A stretch of 20,367 bases of DNA, taken from assembly GCA_002369155.1 (NCBI GenBank), contig DFEM01000061.1, forward strand, positions 1 through 20,367. Direction: 5' to 3'. The notes under the pieces were generated by a model. It saw only the letters and a program-made list of their open reading frames with translations, searched no databases and had not been told where the DNA came from. This DNA is from Lachnospiraceae bacterium UBA3802. Its GTDB lineage: Bacteria > Bacillota > Clostridia > Lachnospirales > Lachnospiraceae. Shown one piece after another: positions 8,897 through 14,636 of this stretch. Both the position numbers and the translations under genes were made by a program. Numbering within the stretch: the first letter of the stretch is position 1; every line of letters starts with the position of its first letter.

Positions 8897-9102
8897 TATC
8901 TGCCTCCTCCCATGAAGTAAAGGAACTCAACTTCGTCCCCTTCTTTGAGAACATGGCTTTCAAAAGTATCGCTTCCGATGAATTCTTCGTTTACGGAAAC
9001 CGTTACATACTCGGGTGTTTCAACATTTTCGATTTCAATAAGTTTGGAAACGGTCAAACCCTCGTCATATTCCTTTCTTTCTCCTGCAACCGTAATTTTC
9101 AT
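8896..9102 (-). CDS. ThiS/MoaD-like sulfur carrier with blocked C-terminus (GGG-Arg)
   Basis: A 68-residue ubiquitin-fold carrier. It begins MKITVAGERKEYDEGLTVSK and ends EGDEVEFLYFMGGGR, the standard ThiS shape. Active carriers end in a free Gly-Gly that is adenylated and turned into a thiocarboxylate. Here a final arginine codon (AGA) follows three glycines, so the encoded protein is a precursor that cannot be activated until the arginine is removed. The JAMM peptidase in the same operon is the evident processing enzyme. The start has AAAGGAGG 5 bases upstream. It is 11 bases after cysE and overlaps the ThiF-like gene by one base. HcyS of Wolinella (extra Ala) and QbsE (extra Cys-Phe) are known blocked relatives. 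Confidence 0.9.
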   Translation of the reverse strand: MKITVAGERKEYDEGLTVSKLIEIENVETPEYVTVSVNEEFIGSDTFESHVLKEGDEVEFLYFMGGGR

Positions 9103-9113
9103 GTTATCCTCCT

Positions 9114-10076
9114 TTATATCATATAGTACCAGGCATCACCCTGAGAAACCTCTTTGGTAATATGTGTGGCACCGTTTGTTTTATATTCCATCTCAAGATT
9201 CTTCATGCTCACTCTCGTATTGGCATCTATTGATGTCGTAATAAAAGCATTGCCTCCGATGACCGTATTTTCGCCTATTACGGTATCTCCTCCGAGAATT
9301 GAAGCATTGGCATAAATCGTAACATTGTCGCATATGGTCGGATGTCTTTTTTTGCCGGAGAGTTTCTGACCGCCTCTTGTCGAAAGAGCGCCGATGGTAA
9401 CACCCTGATATATTTTTACGTTTGTTCCGATTATGGATGTCTCTCCGATTACAATACCCGTTCCGTGATCGATGAAGAAGAATTTTCCTATTTCGGCACC
9501 CGGGTGAATGTCTATTCCTGTTTCCGAATGCGCATATTCAGTCATAAGTCTCGGCAATACGGGAACCATGAGTTTGTATAATTCATGAGCTATTCGATAG
9601 ACCGTAATGGCTCTGAGTCCGGGATATGCAAGGATTATCTCGTCAAAGCACCCCGCTGCCGGATCTCCGTCATAAGCAGCCTTAAGGTCGGTCTCGATAT
9701 ACTCTCTTATAGTCGGTATCTTTTCAAAAAATATTTTGCAGATTCTGTAGCTTTCTATCTCTCTGTCTTCCTCGGTCATCGTTCCCCTTTTGGTGCAAAA
9801 ATCAAGTGCAAGGGTAACCTGTTTGTTTAAATGATAAAAAGCATCTTCGATATTAACCGCAAAAGTATTTTTGGGGTTATATATTTTATAGGATTTATCC
9901 CTGAAATATCCGGGATAAATAACTCTGATAAGATTATCAACAAGTTCGATTACTTCGGCTTTGTCGGGCTTGTTAAAAATATTTTTTGCATCGATATTTT
10001 TCTCTCCGTCAAAGTCCGCAATTATCGTATTAACTATTCGGTCAATTTCTTCCTCTTTGATTATGTTGCTCATCAT
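9114..10076 (-). CDS. cysE: Serine O-acetyltransferase (EpsC/CysE type)
   Basis: A 320-residue enzyme that acetylates L-serine with acetyl-CoA to O-acetylserine, the acceptor for sulfide in cysteine synthesis. An alpha-helical N-terminal half precedes a left-handed beta-helix made of hexapeptide repeats. The active-site stretch is DIHPGAEIGKFFFIDHGTG, followed by VIGETSIIGTNVKIYQGVTIG, both conserved in serine acetyltransferases. Length fits the long EpsC-type enzymes of anaerobes. The start overlaps the metY stop as TAATG. A second ATG immediately follows and sits better relative to the AGAGAGG ribosome site, so the true start may be one codon later. Its presence beside metY and the carrier genes suggests that the operon makes cysteine as well as homocysteine, or that this MetY also accepts O-acetylserine; the latter is a guess. 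Confidence 0.93.
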   Translation of the reverse strand: MMSNIIKEEEIDRIVNTIIADFDGEKNIDAKNIFNKPDKAEVIELVDNLIRVIYPGYFRDKSYKIYNPKNTFAVNIEDAFYHLNKQVTLALDFCTKRGTMTEEDREIESYRICKIFFEKIPTIREYIETDLKAAYDGDPAAGCFDEIILAYPGLRAITVYRIAHELYKLMVPVLPRLMTEYAHSETGIDIHPGAEIGKFFFIDHGTGIVIGETSIIGTNVKIYQGVTIGALSTRGGQKLSGKKRHPTICDNVTIYANASILGGDTVIGENTVIGGNAFITTSIDANTRVSMKNLEMEYKTNGATHITKEVSQGDAWYYMI

Positions 10077-11311
10077 TACCTCTCTGTCCGTCCTTTCACC
10101 GCCTGCAAGAAGTCCTCAATCAAATCTTCCGTGTCTTCTATTCCGACTGTTACTCTGATTGTATCTTCGTATACTCCCGCGGCTTCCATCTCTTCCTTGC
10201 TTGTATGCACATAAAGAGTTGATGCAGGATGAATGACAAGTGTTCTTATGTCTCCGATATTGCTTGCAATCAGCGCATATTTTAAGGAATTGATAATCCT
10301 GAAGGCTTTTTCCTTGGAGCCTGCTCTGAAGTTCAATATTCCGCCGCCCTTGCCGTTTAATTCTTTTTCCACGTATTCATGGTAGGGATGATGTTTAAGC
10401 GTGAGGTAATCGACTTCTATTCCTTCCAATTCATCAAGTGCATTCGCAAGCGCATCCGCATTCTCGCAGATTTTTGCCATTCTCAGTCCCAACGTATCAA
10501 GACCTATATAGTTAAAGAATGCATTCATCGGAGCCATGCACCCTCCGAAGTTTTCCCAAAGGTCGGTTCTGAGTCTTACCGAAAAAGCTCTTTTGCCGAA
10601 TTTCTTAAATTCGGATAAAGCCTTATGCTTATCGAAATCCCATTCAAAACTTCCGCCGTCAACGATTATTCCGCCGATAGAATTGCCACCGCCGTTAATA
10701 TATTTGGAAGTGGAATGAATCACAACGTCGGCACCAAGTTTCAATGGTTTTGCAACATAAGGAGTTGCCGTCGTGGAATCAACAAAAAGAGGTATTCCTG
10801 CCTCATGCGCTGTCTTTGACACAGCCGCAACATCAAGTACCTTGAGTGCCGGATTGGAAATCAGTTCTCCGAAAATCACTCTGGTTTTTTCATTAATAAG
10901 ATTTTGTATAACCTCTGGTTTCAATTCTTTTGCAAAAACCGTATGAATCCCCAATTTTTCCAGGTCATGAAAAAGTCCGATTGTACCGCCGTAAAGTCCT
11001 GTACCCGCAATTATTTCGTCTCCGTTATTACAGACTGCCAAAAGTGCAGCCATAATCGCCGACATTCCGCTGCTGCAACAGACAGCATCAACGCCGCCTT
11101 CCAGTTCATTGACCCTTTGTTCGAAAGCAGAAACAGTCGGATTGCCGATCCGGGTGTAGGCATATCCCATACTCTTATGCTTAAATACTCTCTCGAGTTC
11201 CTCCATGCTCTCATATCTGAAAGCCGTCACCTGAGATATGGGAGGAAGAATTTCCCTGCCCGGATTTTTCGCTATAGATTTTCCATGAAGTAACTGAGTA
11301 TTGAATTTCAT
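10076..11311 (-). CDS. metY: O-acetylhomoserine sulfhydrylase (Cys/Met metabolism PLP enzyme)
   Basis: A 411-residue PLP enzyme of the cystathionine-gamma-synthase fold. It replaces the acetyl group of O-acetylhomoserine with sulfur, giving homocysteine. Visible landmarks are YTRIGNPT (Y52 region), SSGMSA at 80-85, FVDST with D178 against the PLP nitrogen, and HSTSKY with the Schiff-base lysine K203. The next stretch, NGGGNSIGGIIVDGGSFEW, is of the MetY type rather than MetB or MetC. Length is a little under the usual 425-430. GGGAG lies 7 bases before the ATG. It is the first protein gene after the leader peptide, attenuator and tRNA. Its neighbours match the Wolinella metY-hcyS-hcyF-hcyD set, where the sulfur donor is a protein thiocarboxylate. 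Direct use of sulfide cannot be excluded. Confidence 0.93.
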   Translation of the reverse strand: MKFNTQLLHGKSIAKNPGREILPPISQVTAFRYESMEELERVFKHKSMGYAYTRIGNPTVSAFEQRVNELEGGVDAVCCSSGMSAIMAALLAVCNNGDEIIAGTGLYGGTIGLFHDLEKLGIHTVFAKELKPEVIQNLINEKTRVIFGELISNPALKVLDVAAVSKTAHEAGIPLFVDSTTATPYVAKPLKLGADVVIHSTSKYINGGGNSIGGIIVDGGSFEWDFDKHKALSEFKKFGKRAFSVRLRTDLWENFGGCMAPMNAFFNYIGLDTLGLRMAKICENADALANALDELEGIEVDYLTLKHHPYHEYVEKELNGKGGGILNFRAGSKEKAFRIINSLKYALIASNIGDIRTLVIHPASTLYVHTSKEEMEAAGVYEDTIRVTVGIEDTEDLIEDFLQAVKGRTER

Positions 11312-11348
11312 TAATCTGCTCCCTTTGGGATTTAGTTCTCTTTTTAAA

Positions 11349-11418
11349 AGATCCCGGACGGACTCGAACCGTCATCTTCAGCTTTGCAAGCCTATGCCAT
11401 TCCAGCGGCCACGGGGTC
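11349..11418 (-). tRNA. tRNA-Cys(GCA), atypical, with two stem mismatches
   Basis: These 70 bases fold into a cloverleaf. The D arm is GCC/GGC with GG in the loop, the anticodon loop is TTGCAAA (GCA), the T arm is GACGG-TTCGAGT-CCGTC, and the discriminator is T73, the usual base for cysteine tRNAs. CCA is not encoded. Two stem positions do not pair: 3:70 is C-A in the acceptor (GACCCCG with CGGGATC) and 28:42 is A-G in the anticodon stem. The D loop is also one base shorter than in typical cysteine tRNAs. It lies 17 bases after the attenuator and 37 bases before metY, with no promoter between, so it must be transcribed with the operon. It may be a working minor tRNA-Cys, a regulatory tRNA mimic or a decaying copy. 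Confidence 0.75.
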
Positions 11419-11434
11419 CGACTATTTTTTGCAT

Positions 11435-11465
11435 AAAAAAACCGGAAAGTCTTAAAGACCTCCGG
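11435..11465 (-). terminator. Intrinsic terminator (attenuator) inside the metY leader
   Basis: On the minus strand a stem of about 10 bp with one bulge (CCGGAG + GTCT against AGAC + TTCCGG, 11442-11465) is followed directly by seven T's (11435-11441). It lies between the leader peptide and the tRNA, upstream of metY. Transcripts from the upstream promoter must therefore read through it to reach any gene. Confidence 0.8.
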
Positions 11466-11553
11466 GGTTATTCGGTTTCAGCATTAAATTTGTAATCATT
11501 TCCAAAAAGGTTACGCACTACAACAGACGGATGCTTCAGCCGGACAGACCCCG
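11463..11553 (-). promoter_or_regulatory. Candidate antiterminator pairing in the metY leader
   Basis: CGGGGT (11548-11553, codons 20-22 of the leader peptide) can pair with ACCCCG (11463-11468). The latter overlaps the first three bases of the terminator stem, so the two helices exclude each other at their bases. TCCGG just downstream can also pair with CCGGA of the terminator arm. A smaller hairpin, GTAACC...GG...TTAC, lies between. The structure is inferred by eye. Confidence 0.5.
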
Positions 11554-11612
11554 ATTAAAAACATTCGACAACACATGGCGATATTCTGTTTGAAAATAAA
11601 TGTGTTAATCAT
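11511..11612 (-). CDS. Cysteine-rich leader peptide (33 codons), putative attenuation sensor
   Basis: A short frame runs from ATG (11610-11612) to TAA (11511-11513). It has Cys at codons 14, 15, 23, 30 and 31, including two TGT-TGT pairs, so five of 33 residues are cysteine. The first part is MINTFIFKQNIAMCCR; the end is VCCSA. A weak ribosome site, AAGGG, lies 11 bases upstream, and the start is about 28 bases after the predicted transcription start. The terminator follows 45 bases after the stop. This is the layout of a leader peptide whose ribosome stalls when Cys-tRNA is scarce, letting an antiterminator form. Cysteine-rich leader frames act this way in mycobacteria; an equivalent here is inference. 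The peptide itself probably has no other function. Confidence 0.7.
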   Translation of the reverse strand: MINTFIFKQNIAMCCRMFLIGVCPAEASVCCSA

Positions 11613-11646
11613 AATTATCAAAACCCTTTTTTGAAAGATTGGAATC

Positions 11647-11675
11647 ATAATATCATAACTTACCTACTATGTAAA
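11647..11675 (-). promoter_or_regulatory. Promoter of the metY sulfur operon
   Basis: Minus-strand TTTACA (11670-11675), 17 bases, TATTAT (11647-11652): a good vegetative promoter. It predicts a start near 11640 and a leader of about 330 bases before metY. Confidence 0.7.
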
Positions 11676-11680
11676 TAGGT
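11662..11680. promoter_or_regulatory. Inverted repeat over the -35 box, putative repressor operator
   Basis: ACCTA and TAGGT arms are separated by 9 bases and cover the -35 element of the sulfur operon promoter. The position is that of a repressor operator. Rrf2-family regulators of cysteine genes (CymR) bind AT-rich dyads with CCTA/TAGG-like arms, so such a regulator is a reasonable guess; none is encoded in this window. Confidence 0.5.
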
Positions 11681-11691
11681 TTTTAAAAATA

Positions 11692-11729
11692 AATGAAAAG
11701 AACAAATCACAATTACTGCAATTTGTTCT
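11692..11729 (-). terminator. Intrinsic terminator of the flavodoxin gene
   Basis: A perfect 9-bp stem, AGAACAAAT (11699-11707) with ATTTGTTCT (11721-11729), is followed on the minus strand by TTTTCATTTATTTTT. It is about 64 bases past the flavodoxin stop. A second small hairpin (TCCCTT/AAGGGA, 11746-11760) lies between. Confidence 0.7.
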
Positions 11730-11770
11730 GATCATGTACGGCTATTCCCTTCGAAAGGGAGAGAAAATAT
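11696..11770 (-). repeat. 3'-flank repeat, copy 1 (also found after enolase)
   Basis: This segment after the flavodoxin gene shares ordered blocks with 19653-19725 after enolase: AAAAGAACAAATC, TACGG(C/T)TATT, AAAGGGAG and AAAATAT as read on the plus strand. The blocks have similar spacing and both copies include the terminator hairpin. Confidence 0.55.
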
Positions 11771-11792
11771 ATAATGGTAAAAATTGGCTAGC

Positions 11793-12215
11793 TTAGTTAA
11801 GTGATGCTCCGAGTGCCTTGCAATTGGCAACGTCTGCATCGTTAGGGCTTTCATTTGCAATCAATCCTTCATTGATAAGATTGATTCCTGACGCCTTGCA
11901 TCTGTCAACCCAGTCTCTCATCCACTGTCCGTCGCCCCATCCGTAGGATCCGAACAATGCGATTTTCTTATGTGCTATGGCACCTTCAACGGATGAAAAC
12001 ATCGGTTCGAATTCCGTATCATCCAATTCTTCGGCTCCCATTGCGGGACATCCGAATGCAATTGCATCAAATTCTGCTGCTTTATCAGCATTAAATTCCG
12101 ATGCGGTAAATATACTTGTATCAGCACCTGCGAGTTTGGCACCTTCAGCTACGGCATTGGCCATTGCTTCCGTGTTTCCCGTGCTGCTCCAATAAACAAC
12201 TGCAACTTTGCTCAC
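11793..12215 (-). CDS. Short-chain flavodoxin
   Basis: A 140-residue FMN electron carrier. The phosphate loop WSSTGNTEAMA lies at about 9-19, the first isoalloxazine loop around FGCPAMGAEELDD, and the second around GSYGWGDGQWM. Length and pattern are those of clostridial flavodoxins, which replace ferredoxin when iron is scarce. The start codon is GTG, with GGAGG 8 bases upstream. It is a single-gene unit with its own promoter and terminator. Two related palindromes, one over the transcription start and one in the leader, suggest metal-dependent repression. That would fit iron control of a flavodoxin, but the regulator is not in view. Confidence 0.95.
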   Translation of the reverse strand: MSKVAVVYWSSTGNTEAMANAVAEGAKLAGADTSIFTASEFNADKAAEFDAIAFGCPAMGAEELDDTEFEPMFSSVEGAIAHKKIALFGSYGWGDGQWMRDWVDRCKASGINLINEGLIANESPNDADVANCKALGASLN

Positions 12216-12247
12216 TATCTTGTCCTCCTTTAATTTACGGGCAGTTT

Positions 12248-12267
12248 CGGTTAGTCGTGCATAACCG
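12248..12267. promoter_or_regulatory. Palindrome A in flavodoxin leader, putative operator
   Basis: CGGTTA and TAACCG arms are separated by 8 bases, centred about 50 bases downstream of the predicted flavodoxin transcription start. It shares the core GGTTAGTC(A/G)TG with palindrome B. It could be a second operator acting as a roadblock, or an RNA hairpin in the leader. Confidence 0.45.
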
Positions 12268-12298
12268 TTTTTTTCTTTGAAAAACCGTCACTCCGTGG

Positions 12299-12318
12299 CG
12301 GTTAGTCATGTCTAACAT
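12299..12318. promoter_or_regulatory. Palindrome B over the flavodoxin transcription start, putative operator
   Basis: GTTAG and CTAAC arms around a CATG-containing centre begin at the edge of the -10 box and cover the expected start point. The arms resemble DtxR/IdeR-type metal repressor sites more than classical Fur boxes. A partial stem with a short T run (12278-12303, minus strand) overlaps it and might be a weak attenuator. Confidence 0.5.
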
Positions 12319-12344
12319 TTTACAAATTTATAAAAGTTTGTCAA
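12317..12344 (-). promoter_or_regulatory. Flavodoxin promoter
   Basis: Minus-strand TTGACA (12339-12344), 16 bases, TAAAAT (12317-12322). The -35 box is perfect. The leader to the GTG start is about 95 bases. Confidence 0.7.
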
Positions 12345-12361
12345 TAAGTTTTTTAAAAATT

Positions 12362-12799
12362 TTAATTGCAAAGTTTCGCAACCGTTTCGTTGATTACTTT
12401 ACCGTCGGCCTTTCCTTTTAACTCTGCCATAACAGTTTTCATAATCATACCTTTGTTTTTCGTTGCAATAACATCTGCGAATTTTTCTTTGAGAATACTC
12501 TCAACTTCCTCTGCAGAAAGCATTTTGGGAGCATATTCTTCAAATACCGAAAGTCTTGCCGTGTACTCAGAAAGAAGATCTTCTCTTTCCTTGGGGCATG
12601 TTTCTATCTGCTCTTTTACGCTTTTTAATTCTTTAAGAACAGCCTGATTGACAATTTCCTCTGTAATATTGTCTCTGCATCCCGTATCGATTGCTATCTT
12701 TTTGGCTGCGGAAACAAGTGTTGAAATTGAATCTTTTCTGGGTTTATCATGTGCCTTCATGGCTGCTATCATATCTTTTTGTAATTGTTCGAACTGCAT
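12362..12799 (-). CDS. yqeY: GatB/YqeY domain protein
   Basis: A 145-residue soluble protein of the YqeY family. It has an amphipathic N-terminal helical bundle (MQFEQLQKDMIAAMKAHDKPRKDSIS) with the usual YxE-x-RxSVFEEYAP-like turn (EYTARLSVFEEYAPKMLS). A small C-terminal helical domain follows (NKGMIMKTVMAELKGKADGKVINE). The C-terminal part resembles the tRNA-contacting tail of GatB amidotransferase subunits, but stand-alone YqeY has no settled function. Full length for the family. AGGAGG lies 8 bases before the ATG. It lies between the AGCS gene, 68 bases upstream, and the flavodoxin promoter. A TATAAT at 12825-12830 may serve it, but no good -35 is present, so transcription from the AGCS gene is equally possible. 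Confidence 0.93.
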   Translation of the reverse strand: MQFEQLQKDMIAAMKAHDKPRKDSISTLVSAAKKIAIDTGCRDNITEEIVNQAVLKELKSVKEQIETCPKEREDLLSEYTARLSVFEEYAPKMLSAEEVESILKEKFADVIATKNKGMIMKTVMAELKGKADGKVINETVAKLCN

Positions 12800-12867
12800 T
12801 TTTATGCCTCCTTTTAAAAACTTAATTATATTATGAACCTAAATGCCAAATTTTAAAATATTCTTTG

Positions 12868-14403
12868 TTATTCTTCTCCTGCAAGAACCTTCTTTTCCTG
12901 TTCTTCCTGAATCTCGGGGAAATATGAAAGCATGGGTTTATCGTCTTTTCCTTTTATCTTTCTGTTAATATAATTTGTCGTCAGACGATGTACAAGAGGT
13001 GCAAGACTTAACACACCGATAAGGTTCGGAATCATCATCATTCCGTTAAATGTATCCGATATATCCCACGCTAGGGATGATGTTGCAAGAGCTCCGACAA
13101 TGATAAAACTTGCAAAGATTATTCTGAATACAACAACCGCTTTTTCGTTGATAAGATACTCGACAGCCTTGCTTCCGTAATGAGACCACCCGAGAACAGT
13201 TGTGAAAGCAAAGAGAAAAATCGCCAATGCGATAAAATATTCTCCCGCCGGTCCGAATACTCCTCCGAATGCTTTGGCTACAAGATTTGCATCCGAGACA
13301 CCCGGAGTTTCAATAAAATGCCCTGTTGTAAGATCGATAAATCCGCTTGTTAAAACCACGAGTGCAGTAATCGAACAGACAACAAATGTATCCGCAAAAA
13401 CTTCAAATATACCCCAAAGTCCCTGTTTCACGGGTTCTTTAACATCCGAATTGGAATGAACCATAACGGATGAGCCGAGTCCTGCTTCATTGCTGAATAC
13501 GCCTCTCTTGCAGCCCTGAGTAACAGCACTTTTAAGCATTGCTCCGATTGTTCCTCCCGCAATGGCTTTTGCTCCGAGAGCAAATTTGAATATCGACAAG
13601 AACGCCGGAACAATCGAATCATAATGAACAAAGATTATAATCAACGATCCTACTATATAAAGTATAGCCATAAAAGGCACGACCTTTTCCGCTACAGCAG
13701 CAATTCTTTTCAATCCGCCGACAATGATGAGCGCTCCTAAAAACGTAAGTACCAATCCGATTACAAAAGGTACAAACGGTATTATTCCGAATAAAGGAGC
13801 AACATCAACTTTCGAGAAAAATGCAGATTGCACATTAATTACTATTTTATTGATCTGGCCCATGTTTCCGATTCCAAAGGAAGCCAGGAATGCACATATT
13901 GCAAAGGCAATCGCAAGAATTTTGCCGATAATCTGTAATGCTTTGGGGCGATTTTTTTCTCCGAGGCCGTCCTGAAGATAGTACATTGCTCCGCCGGACC
14001 ATTCACCGTGTATGTTTTTTCTTCTGAAATAAATACCGAGAACGTTTTCTGAAAAGTTGGTCATCATTCCGAAGAATGCTGCCACCCACATCCAAAAGAC
14101 TGCTCCCGGTCCGCCTATTACAATCGCAGCTGCCACACCTGCTATGTTGCCTGTTCCGATTGTTGCGGCAAGAGCGGTACACAAAGCCTGAAACTGCGAT
14201 ACGCTTCCCTTCTCTTTCTTGTTATGAGATGCTTTATTGAATACACTGCCTATGGTCTTTTTCATCCAGTGTCCGATATGAGCCACCTGGAAAAAGCCGG
14301 TAACGCAGCTCATGATAATTCCTGTTCCTATCAAAAGCCAAAGACCGATTGTCACCCATACAAAACCGTTAATCTTATCATTTATAAGCGTAATTATTTC
14401 CAT
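12868..14403 (-). CDS. Sodium:alanine symporter (AGCS family)
   Basis: A 511-residue inner-membrane protein with about 10-11 hydrophobic helices. It couples uptake of alanine or glycine to sodium. Family signatures include QFQALCTALAATIGTGNIAGVA near residue 70, the GGPGAVFWMWVAAFFGMMTNFSE stretch, WSGGAMYYLQDGLG, and GCKRGVFSNEAGLGSSVMVHS in the middle. The C-terminal tail is charged and cytoplasmic. Length is slightly longer than the usual 450-490. AAAGGAT lies about 10 bases before the ATG. It has a TTGACA-TAAAAT promoter and is divergent from the diguanylate cyclase gene. The exact substrate (alanine, glycine or another small amino acid) cannot be decided from sequence. Confidence 0.94.
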   Translation of the reverse strand: MEIITLINDKINGFVWVTIGLWLLIGTGIIMSCVTGFFQVAHIGHWMKKTIGSVFNKASHNKKEKGSVSQFQALCTALAATIGTGNIAGVAAAIVIGGPGAVFWMWVAAFFGMMTNFSENVLGIYFRRKNIHGEWSGGAMYYLQDGLGEKNRPKALQIIGKILAIAFAICAFLASFGIGNMGQINKIVINVQSAFFSKVDVAPLFGIIPFVPFVIGLVLTFLGALIIVGGLKRIAAVAEKVVPFMAILYIVGSLIIIFVHYDSIVPAFLSIFKFALGAKAIAGGTIGAMLKSAVTQGCKRGVFSNEAGLGSSVMVHSNSDVKEPVKQGLWGIFEVFADTFVVCSITALVVLTSGFIDLTTGHFIETPGVSDANLVAKAFGGVFGPAGEYFIALAIFLFAFTTVLGWSHYGSKAVEYLINEKAVVVFRIIFASFIIVGALATSSLAWDISDTFNGMMMIPNLIGVLSLAPLVHRLTTNYINRKIKGKDDKPMLSYFPEIQEEQEKKVLAGEE

Positions 14404-14439
14404 GAAAAGTATTATCCTTTCGTAAAGCCATTCTTTATA

Positions 14440-14467
14440 ATTTTACGACCAAAAGCGAATCTGTCAA
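14440..14467 (-). promoter_or_regulatory. Promoter of the AGCS symporter gene
   Basis: Minus-strand TTGACA (14462-14467), 16 bases, TAAAAT (14440-14445). The predicted start is about 30 bases upstream of the ATG. It has the same box sequences and spacing as the flavodoxin promoter. Confidence 0.65.
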
Positions 14468-14529
14468 ATTTCTTTTTGCTTTAACCTTTCGTATCTTTAA
14501 AAAACAATGTGTTTTTTTCCTTTTTGTTG

Positions 14530-14579
14530 TATAATAAAGAATGTCCTAAAGCCTTATTTTACAGGCATTTACGGACATT
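14530..14579 (+). promoter_or_regulatory. -10 box and 5'-terminal hairpin of the diguanylate cyclase transcript
   Basis: A perfect TATAAT stands at 14530-14535 without a clear -35. Just beyond it 14540-14579 forms a hairpin: AATGTCC (14540-14546) with GGACATT (14573-14579), and inside it GCCT (14551-14554) with AGGC (14563-14566). The expected transcription start lies at the foot of this hairpin. No known cyclic di-GMP riboswitch consensus is visible. Confidence 0.5.
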
Positions 14580-14636
14580 GTGCGGACAAGTTTATATTGA
14601 CTTGAAGGCTTTAAAAACCGTTCTTGAGGTGAGAAG

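Noticed and set aside
11463..11553. SAM-I, TPP or other known riboswitch in the metY leader
   Set aside because: The P1-like helix suggested a riboswitch, but none of the conserved core sequences of SAM, TPP, cobalamin or FMN aptamers is present, and the region is covered by the leader reading frame.
11435..11640. T-box leader for tRNA-Cys upstream of metY
   Set aside because: TGAAACCG near the terminator resembles the T-box core TGGNACCG, but the GG that pairs with tRNA CCA is not there. I could not find a convincing Stem I with AGTA and specifier loops. The Cys-codon frame explains the leader better.
11746..11760. Second flavodoxin terminator (TCCCTT/AAGGGA hairpin)
   Set aside because: On the gene's strand it is followed by AATAGCCG, not a T run, so it is not an intrinsic terminator by itself.
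12825..12853. Promoter for yqeY
   Set aside because: A TATAAT is present, but no -35 box lies at a suitable distance, so I left it as a remark under the gene.
14540..14636. Cyclic di-GMP riboswitch before the diguanylate cyclase
   Set aside because: Neither the GEMM-I conserved bases nor a GEMM-II-like fold is visible; only a simple nested hairpin exists.
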